DNA of 15,806 bases, from NCBI GenBank assembly GCA_027946555.1, contig JAPEVC010000417.1:1-15806 (forward strand), written 5' to 3'. Of the stretch, positions 9,602 through 15,806 are shown one piece after another. The stretch is from Gnomoniopsis sp. IMI 355080 (lineage: Eukaryota > Ascomycota > Sordariomycetes > Diaporthales > Gnomoniaceae). How positions within the stretch are numbered: position 1 is the first letter of the stretch; the number at the start of each line of letters is the position of its first letter. Both the position numbers and the translations under genes were made by a program. The notes under the pieces are model-generated. The model ran no database searches, was not told the origin of the DNA, and was given only the letters and a program-made list of their open reading frames with translations.

Positions 9602-10429
9602 TCAGCAAGCCGCACCCATAAGATCCATGAATCTCTCCTCGTCCGCTTTCTCTTCAGCAGCCTTCTTCGCCGCAGCGTCCGCAACCTCGTTAAGCTGCCT
9701 GCCAATCCTCCAAAACACAACTTCCAGCCCCTCCTCATCCCACCTCTCAACCTCCCCCAACAACATCTCCCACAGATCCCTATTCTTCACCGCCGCCCCA
9801 GCCGCCGTCCTCCATCCGTTCTTGACCCATCCCCTCGCCCAAGTCGTAGCACCATTGACCACGTACTCCGAATCCGTCGCAATCACCACTGACTGAAATC
9901 CTTCAGCAGTCCAGTGCCGGAACCTCAGCGCGGCAATGACTGCGCGTAGCTCCGCGCGGTTGCTAGTCTGGGGTTGCGAAGGTCCGCCGAAAGGGCCCTG
10001 ATTCTCGAGGCGGCCGCTGGCAAGTGAAGACGGGCTGAAGACGAAGGCCCAGCCAGCGCGGGGGTTAGGCTGGCCATTGTTGAGGCACGCGCCATCGGTG
10101 TAGATCAGGGCCTGATGCTTGTTGGTGGCGTTGATGAAGCGGAGCGCTCGGGAGCTGCAGCGGTTCAGGGAAGGAGTGAAAAGCTCTGCTGGTCTTGCTT
10201 GGGTGCGAGGGGGTGTGAAGACGGTGGGAAAGACGCGGCCGGTGCCTTTGGTCCTCTTGGGACCCAATTGGAGCATCTGTTCCAGGTCGCTATCATGGTC
10301 AATACCAACGTCAGAGTTGTCGAGCATTTCGTCCATGAAGCTGTAGTCCACGGTGCAGTAGCCACAGATGACGAGACGGTGTTTGCGGCAGACGAGCTGG
10401 CCGTTGGGGAGCTCGATGGGGTTGTCCAT
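9602..10429 (-). CDS. RNase H1-domain protein with N-terminal Cys/His motif
   Basis: A single exon encodes 275 residues, starting at the ATG at 10429. The RNase H fold begins near 106 with 'ALIYTDGACLNNG'. Catalytic acids visible are D112 (TDGAC), E160 (SNRAEL), D186 (ATDSEY) and D251 (NEVADAAAK), the DEDD set of type 1 RNase H. The histidine usually found in the GHxG-like loop before the last Asp is absent; the loop reads 'FWRIGRQLNEVAD'. Residues 1-30 hold C14-x2-H17-x4-C22-x2-C25, a possible zinc-binding knuckle. It is not the hybrid-binding domain of eukaryotic RNase H1. Expected chemistry is cleavage of the RNA strand in RNA-DNA hybrids; the cell role and localisation are unknown, and no targeting signal is evident. 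It lies between two C2H2 paralogues. No reverse transcriptase or integrase is nearby, so a retroelement origin is not supported here. Confidence 0.93.
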   Translation of the reverse strand: MDNPIELPNGQLVCRKHRLVICGYCTVDYSFMDEMLDNSDVGIDHDSDLEQMLQLGPKRTKGTGRVFPTVFTPPRTQARPAELFTPSLNRCSSRALRFINATNKHQALIYTDGACLNNGQPNPRAGWAFVFSPSSLASGRLENQGPFGGPSQPQTSNRAELRAVIAALRFRHWTAEGFQSVVIATDSEYVVNGATTWARGWVKNGWRTAAGAAVKNRDLWEMLLGEVERWDEEGLEVVFWRIGRQLNEVADAAAKKAAEEKADEERFMDLMGAAC

Positions 10430-11046
10430 CTTTGTTTTGCTGCTGGAATTCGCAAGGTTGGAAGATTGAAACCTGTTGGTAATTTATACCTGGGTAGTAT
10501 TATGGTAGGCAGGTTGCCGTCAATAAACGGCAGGAGCTCGGTTGTATACCTAGGTAAGTGGGGCCCTAAATCGTGACCCACATCCTGGCCAACTCGCTCC
10601 TGCCTATCAAGATAATCAAGATAGGATGTCTGTTCCTTGTCTCAGAAAATCGTCAATCCGACTATTCAAGTACGATGGATTAGTTTCCCAATTCACACTG
10701 AATACGTTTTAGATGGGCCATCTTGAAAGGGAAAGAGATTAATGAGCGTATATATTAGCCTTGATGCAAACTATGCAGACTACAAAGTTTTTGGAAGTCT
10801 TCCATAATGCCCTTGTCCATGAGCCATTACTCCTTGCTACACACGTCCAGTTGCTAGCAGAAGTCCTGTCATTCTTTTCCCCCAAGCCGTTCGCCTTCGT
10901 CCTTCGTTGTCTAAGACTGTCAGCAGTGGTAAATTTGACTCAGGCCTCACAGTCTAATGAAAGGTCAGATCGCTCTCAACTCACCAACTCGTGTATACCA
11001 TATAGCATTCCTTGGAACCCAGCAGAGCTAGAAACAGCTCTGCCAC
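10430..11046. other. Spacer holding the RNase H promoter and the 3' flank of C2H2 gene B
   Basis: These 617 bases contain the upstream region of the RNase H gene. Within it lie TACCTGGGTA at 10487-10496 and the exact palindrome TACCTAGGTA at 10547-10556, about 60 and 120 bases from the start codon. The remainder shows no coding signal I could support. Confidence 0.4.
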
Positions 11047-12263
11047 TCAACTAGGTTCAAATGTACCTAGGTATTCATCAACACCAACCACAGGGCCGTA
11101 AGATCCAGGGCTAGGGACTCCAGGGTAATAGAATCTGGGATAGGTGATATCCGCAATCTGCTCGACGGACGCTGCAGATTCTTCGGGTGCGATGTCCGGG
11201 ATGCTCTCCGAAAATGGGGGAGAGTGGTTCGCGTCCTTGAAGTCCCTCGAATTGATCTGGGTTGATGTAGCACCCGAACCATCTGTGTTGGTTCGCATTG
11301 GCATTGAATTTTGCGACGAACCATATGCGTGATTCCAATCGTGGCCTACCAAAACAGGGCCCCCGAAAGGCATTCCGATAGACGATGAAGCGGTGCCGTG
11401 TTGAGTGCTGGGGTCGCTCGAGCTTTCTGAATCGAGTGGGATGGGTGAAAGCCAATGACTAATACTTGGGCTGTAAGGTGGCATATCCCCCTTACTAATA
11501 GGAAGCGTTGCCCGTGCACTCCCCCGTTCGATCCATCGATCGGCAAGTTGGCCGAGCCCACGGCTGAGGGCCTCTCGCAGTGCAGCGTCGTTCAGCAGAG
11601 GCCAGTCGCTCCGCTGTGGCAAGCTCGTGTACATGATATTGGTTCCCACATCGCTGGTGAGGAATGAGTGAAGATCAGAAAATTTCTCTTCAGATACCTT
11701 CGGATCGTGATATGGCGACATTGGGCGAGGGTACCCGGGGCAGGCTATGTCGTACACAGCATACCATTGGTCCTCCAGGGACAGACTAGAAGAGACCCGC
11801 CGGGCCATCGCAGTCCTCTGCTCTGGATTAATACCATCTGGCTCGATAAAAGGCCTTTTGTCGCAGCCAGCCATGTAATGCTGATTAAGAGCATACTGCT
11901 GCGCGAATTTGATGCCGCAACGTACACAGTACGGATGCTCCGCGTGTATCCTGTATATGTGTTGTTTGACGTAGCTAATTTTACGTGTACTAAAACCAGC
12001 ACATGTCCGATGTCGAACCGCGTCCTTCTTTTTAAAGGGACAAACGAACGTCCCGGCCTTCTTGGGTTTTTGTTTGCTGATGGTGGGGGAGCCACGCCGC
12101 TTTGCAGGACGTTCGACACCGTCCTGGTGGTGAATGTCGCGGGTGGATCGTTTCCGGTGGCCTTCGCCCGACCTGGTCTCGACGGCTCTATTGTACGGTA
12201 TTAATCCTGACTCGGTTGTCTGACTACAGTATGGATAAGTACTGACAGACTAGATGTTTGCAT
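11047..12263 (-). CDS. Fungal C2H2-type zinc-finger protein B, paralogue of A
   Basis: The main frame is open from 12187 to the stop at 11047 and encodes both fingers, but has no ATG before the fingers. I propose a short first exon 12263-12247 (ATG plus 14 bases) and a 59-base intron 12246-12188 (donor GTCAGT, acceptor AATAG), which joins in frame and gives 385 residues. Finger 1 is C55-x12-C68-x13-H82-x4-H87, the same spacing as in gene A. Finger 2 is C93-x2-C96-x12-H109-x4-C114. The block FIEPDG to PRPMSPYH follows and matches gene A at roughly 29 of 49 positions by hand. Basic AKRRGSP and KQKPKK stretches precede the fingers. The C-terminal 200 residues are Ser/Pro-rich with no similarity to A that I can see. 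An ATG at 11874 would start inside finger 2 and is unlikely to be the true start. If the short exon is wrong, the gene may have lost its start. Confidence 0.78.
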
Positions 12264-15200
12264 GGCTTCTCTTGCTTCCGCAAATTCAAACAAATAATAC
12301 TCGAAGAGTGTTGTGGCTTCGATACGCCTAAGTCTTACTTGTCAGTGCAGAACTGGGAATTTTCAGCACTCCAATTTGCCGGTAACTTCATCATTTATAG
12401 TTCTTGAAGCTCAAACCAAAGCCTGAAAGGCATTTGGCGTAAATCCACAAAGGTATGTATGAGGCTAAGTGATTGCACATGGACTTCTGCAACACTTCTG
12501 CCTTCAAGACCGGCTTGACTGGCTCACAAGAACGACTTCTCTGAGTTGGAAATTGACAGGAAGTCTTCCATGTAAGTTAACGGGTTCTTTCGTGAAAGGA
12601 CACGTGCATAGTTGTGCCAGCAGCGTTTTGTATAGATGTTCGATATAGTTGAGCCCCAGGAAGGGTTAAAACTAGCCCGTCGGGCGCATATTTGAGAAGG
12701 ATCATAGCCGTATATTGGTGAACAAAGTGATAGAATTCGCCTTGACCGATATGATGCCATAGTTGCAGTTGGTGGTTGGAGGAATTAGAGGCGCAATATC
12801 ATCTTATATACATCAAAGCTCCAATTTTGAAGGTACCGCCGACGGCGGTTGCAAAGTCATACTCAACTTACCTGGCAAGAGTTCGATGTATATATGTCGC
12901 TTAAATATAGCCGTATGGTTTGAAGCTGTTCGAAAGGGTGTCAAAACAAGGTGTGTTGATTGATGATGAAGAAGGAAGAATAGTCACAGAATCATAGCCT
13001 CGAAGGGCCACTTAAATACTTAGAGTCCTTCGGAGTATGACTAATCGTTTAATCAACAATTTGTGTAGAATTATCTATTTTACGATTTTGAGACAACCTT
13101 CTTTAGCACGTACGCAGGTGCTCATCGCGTGTAAAACTTTCTTTTTCGAGCCCTAACAACAGTGCATTCTGAACTCCCCCTGGGGGGGGGGGCGGTACGA
13201 TGTCCGTCGTTAGCCGCGTGAGACGCGACTCATATAGCGGAGTCGCGACAGTCGCGCAGATTCCATCGGCCCCACTGCAAATAGTACCTGGGAGACCGAC
13301 ATAGACTAACAGTTGTCTAAGTTCCACTCTTATTGCATGCGCGCAGTGGTAGACGAGCTAGCCAACAGCTTGATCCCTAGGATTAGCAGGATATCACTTT
13401 GCATTGACAGGGAACACTGCAGTTCTGTGGATAAGAGGTACCACGGGCAAATTTGTAGTTCACAAGGAACCATCGTTTTGTAGGTAATTGTGGTGGTCTA
13501 TGAAGTACAACCTTCACATCTATACCTAAGTACATTCAGGGACAAGAAACGCAAGACTTATAGCAAGCCAGGTTTCTTAGCCAATCGTTTTTAAGATTAC
13601 AAACCGCCTTCTAACGGTTGTGTGCCCAGGGCCTGCGTGGAGCAATGTGCGATTTGAACTTCGGGGACAGCCTGCCCCAGCGCTGAGCAGCCCCTCGTCT
13701 TCATACTACGAAACATGTGCTACCTAGGTACGTATCTTTTTTTCTCTTGTATTTTTTTCTTCCTCGCACACCGGTCATGCACCCTTGAACTCGTCTCCAA
13801 ACCCCACTGAACAGTCTGTCGTCTACCTGGCCTTACAATGTACCAGGGCAAGACGCGTCAAACCATGATCTGCTATCTAGATGGAGGCAACAATCTGCCT
13901 TCCAAGGATCTTCATCAGCCTTGCATTTGCGCCCCCCCCCCCAAGAAAAATTTGAAGTCCCAACTTTGTCAAATTCATCTGGCTTAAGATGAATTCAAGG
14001 TATGACCAGATCAGCGCGTGGAAAAAATAAAAAGACTGAGCTAGAGTCAAGACGACTTTTTGAAGCTGTATTTCATAGGTGATGTAATCGTTCTCTGAGA
14101 AGGATATCATCATTATCATCATTCAACTACCTACTTAGACGAAGCATCGACGTCAGCGAGCTGGCATGGTCGTGAACGATCGACAGGCCCCATACACTAA
14201 TGGGACTTGTGCTGAACGAACCTCGCATCGCAAATTTCAACACCTGACCGCCACTCCAAGAACCGCCAGCTCGGTATGCCCCGTAAAAGTTGCTATGGTG
14301 AAACGTGGTACACCGCAACGAGCAAAAGTGCATTTTCGGGGAAGCAGGGGGTGTGCGAACCGTCGGCAATTTTGTCGATCAACGTTCCCAGTGCTGGCCA
14401 TGGTTGCTGGGCGCACACTGCCTTGGGGGCCAACGTACCTAGGTAGGACTTGGAAGATTTGCTTGGCATATTCTGAAGCCTCTTATGATGACTGCCTCTC
14501 TACAGGGGTATTTTCGCAGACGAGGCTGCAGGGGCGCATGCACGTCACGCGTCCCCGTTCTTTCCGAGTACAATCCTTGCTCGATGGCCGGATGGCAGCG
14601 GGCACCAACACGTTGACGCGTTGCTGTGGTGATTCGTGAAACCTGAGAGCGTCACGCGTCTCTAGAAAGACCAGTGTCGTCGTTCCCTAGGTACCGTCGG
14701 TGGCGACGGGGAGGCTCACTATCATGTTCCATCGAAGCGGCATATAGACCAACGTGTTTCGTCAACATCACCCATGCGATCTTCACACCACTACAAGATA
14801 GCAACCTTGGAACTTTGGTCTGTAAAGGAGTAGATCCTCCCAAACAGTGCTCTCATAAGCTGCCTAAAGTTGCCGACACAGTGTCCAGTGTATCTGATTC
14901 AGGACGCGTCCTGGGCTCGGCTACCATTCGAATGCAAGGCCAGGGCCCCTCGTGCCAACATACTTGTTTACCTACTGTGGATCTATACAGGTCACTGATC
15001 AGACACGCACCTAACATCCGGTCCGAGCGAAAAAAGAAAATGGCACTTCCTGGATAGAAGTGACGAGGCTTTGCAGGATCAAAGGAAGCAAACGAGTGCC
15101 CAGATGTGCATAAATGCCACAGCCACCCGCATGCAAGGCGACTGCAGGTGCAGAAGCATTTTTGATGCTCATCCAGGGAAGCGCGGAGCATATAAAGGGC

Positions 15201-15806
15201 ATAGATGAGTCACCAAGCTAGTCCAGAGGGGTGTAAAGACTCTGTCTTGTTGTAACTTCGCGCATATTAGCTAAACGAAGCGAGGGCACATCCGACGGCG
15301 CCTGATGGCCTCCCACCAGCCTCCGTTGGTCACCCTTTTCGACGTACCCACACGACTTGACCACGCCTAATTCTTCAGCATAAAGGCTCCGTGTAATATA
15401 CGCCAGTTCCATATAAACCAAGGTAGCTTTTGTAGTACTTCACTGGAGATCTCTATCTAAGCATGTGTAACCTATTATAGTGGTGTGGAGGCTATAGAAA
15501 AATAGGTATCGATCGATAAGACTTCTCAGACTGACTACCTAGGTATATGTAGCTAGGTAGTAAGGTTCCTTTTCTTTGGGGGGCTGGGGGGAAATGAAGC
15601 CTTTCCGCCCCCAATACTCCATCAAGTCTGGAGGCGGCTTCACCCACTTTCTCAATCCGAGCACGGTGATAGTTTTCTTTATGCTTCACGATCTTTATCC
15701 AGTACGAGATCCTTTCGCTTTAGAGGAACAGTAGCATAGACTCATTGAAGAACAGCCAACTGGATCAAGTGTTGTATGCGATTTGGTTGGTCGAGTAGTT
15801 GGGGGG
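12264..15806. other. Gene-poor region at the right end
   Basis: About 3.5 kb without a gene I can support. Several frames of 60-157 codons exist on both strands, the longest at 14166-14639, but none has a recognisable motif or a convincing splice extension. Visible features are a G11 run at 13182-13192 preceded by C5-T, a C11 run at 13932-13942, a T-rich stretch at about 13737-13762, short ATC repeats near 14107-14121, the hairpin at 13224-13247 and several TACCTAGGTA palindromes. I found no terminal inverted repeats, transposase or reverse-transcriptase motifs, and no telomere repeat. Confidence 0.5.
13224..13247. repeat. GC-rich inverted repeat (hairpin)
   Basis: Arms CGCGACTC (13224-13231) and GAGTCGCG (13240-13247) are perfect complements around an 8-base loop. 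GTCGCG recurs directly after the right arm (13251-13256), and GTCGCGAC (13243-13250) is itself a palindrome, so alternative foldings exist. No T-run follows and nothing shows it is a terminator or RNA gene. Confidence 0.7.

Larger units (their letters stand above)
8985..15545. repeat. Dispersed palindrome TACCTAGGTA
   Basis: The exact ten-base palindrome occurs at 10547-10556, 11064-11073, 13721-13730, 14436-14445 and 15536-15545. Shorter forms are at 8985-8993 (TACCTAGGT) and 14686-14693 (CCTAGGTA). One-mismatch copies are at 10487-10496 and 13523-13532. The copy at 11064 lies within the end of C2H2 gene B, where it encodes part of Y-L-G-T; the others are intergenic. I saw none left of 8985. 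Confidence 0.9.

Noticed and set aside
9602..10429. RNase H as a fragment of a retrotransposon
   Set aside because: No reverse transcriptase, integrase, long terminal repeats or poly-A tail signature is seen nearby, and the protein has its own N-terminal motif and a complete frame.
12524..12760. 78-codon minus-strand frame upstream of C2H2 gene B
   Set aside because: It shows no zinc-finger or other family residues and no splice path joining it to gene B. It could be a relic, but nothing supports that.
13655..13685. B-box-like GTTCAAATC on the minus strand, possible tRNA
   Set aside because: The T-arm stem does not pair and no acceptor or anticodon arms can be drawn around it.
14166..14639. 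157-codon frame, longest in the right-hand region
   Set aside because: No motif, no splice-linked extension and composition like translated non-coding DNA. Overlapping frames of similar size exist on the other strand.

Overview
The window looks like nuclear DNA of a filamentous ascomycete (Pezizomycotina); I cannot place it closer. Reasons: short GT-AG introns of about 59-74 bases with CTRAY-like branch sites in most split genes, genes spaced by a few hundred bases and lying on both strands, a fungal-type pICln, a fungal kinesin-3-like motor, a stand-alone fungal RNase H1-domain protein, and two members of the expanded fungal C2H2 family with a C-X12-C first finger. No bacterial, viral or organellar signals were seen.

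Left part (1-5.8 kb, ordinary genes). An unrecognised coiled-coil gene is cut by the left edge (minus strand, start at 519). It shares a 398-base divergent promoter with a two-exon pICln gene (918-1933, plus), a presumed chaperone for Sm-protein assembly. Next is a low-confidence three-exon gene of unknown function (2300-3477, plus) whose first intron holds long AC and TC microsatellites. Tail to tail with it lies a two-exon kinesin (3935-5779, minus). It has a complete kinesin-3-type motor but ends without the FHA and PH domains of long kinesin-3 proteins.

Middle part (5.8-12.3 kb). A 2-kb spacer holds a 153-base tandem duplication just upstream of C2H2 gene A (7793-8758, plus). An RNase H1-domain gene with an N-terminal C-x2-H-x4-C-x2-C motif follows (9602-10429, minus). 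C2H2 gene B (11047-12263, minus) comes next. Genes A and B are clear but diverged paralogues that face each other across the RNase H gene.

Right part (12.3-15.8 kb). No convincing gene was found. This stretch holds G/C homopolymers, a GC-rich hairpin and several copies of the palindrome TACCTAGGTA, a word seen only right of base 8,980. It reads as gene-poor accessory sequence.

The genes do not form an evident pathway or cluster. I found no convincing new multi-gene system. The most unusual items are the promoter-proximal tandem duplication, the paralogue pair around the RNase H gene, the short kinesin, the microsatellite-filled intron and the recurrent palindrome.
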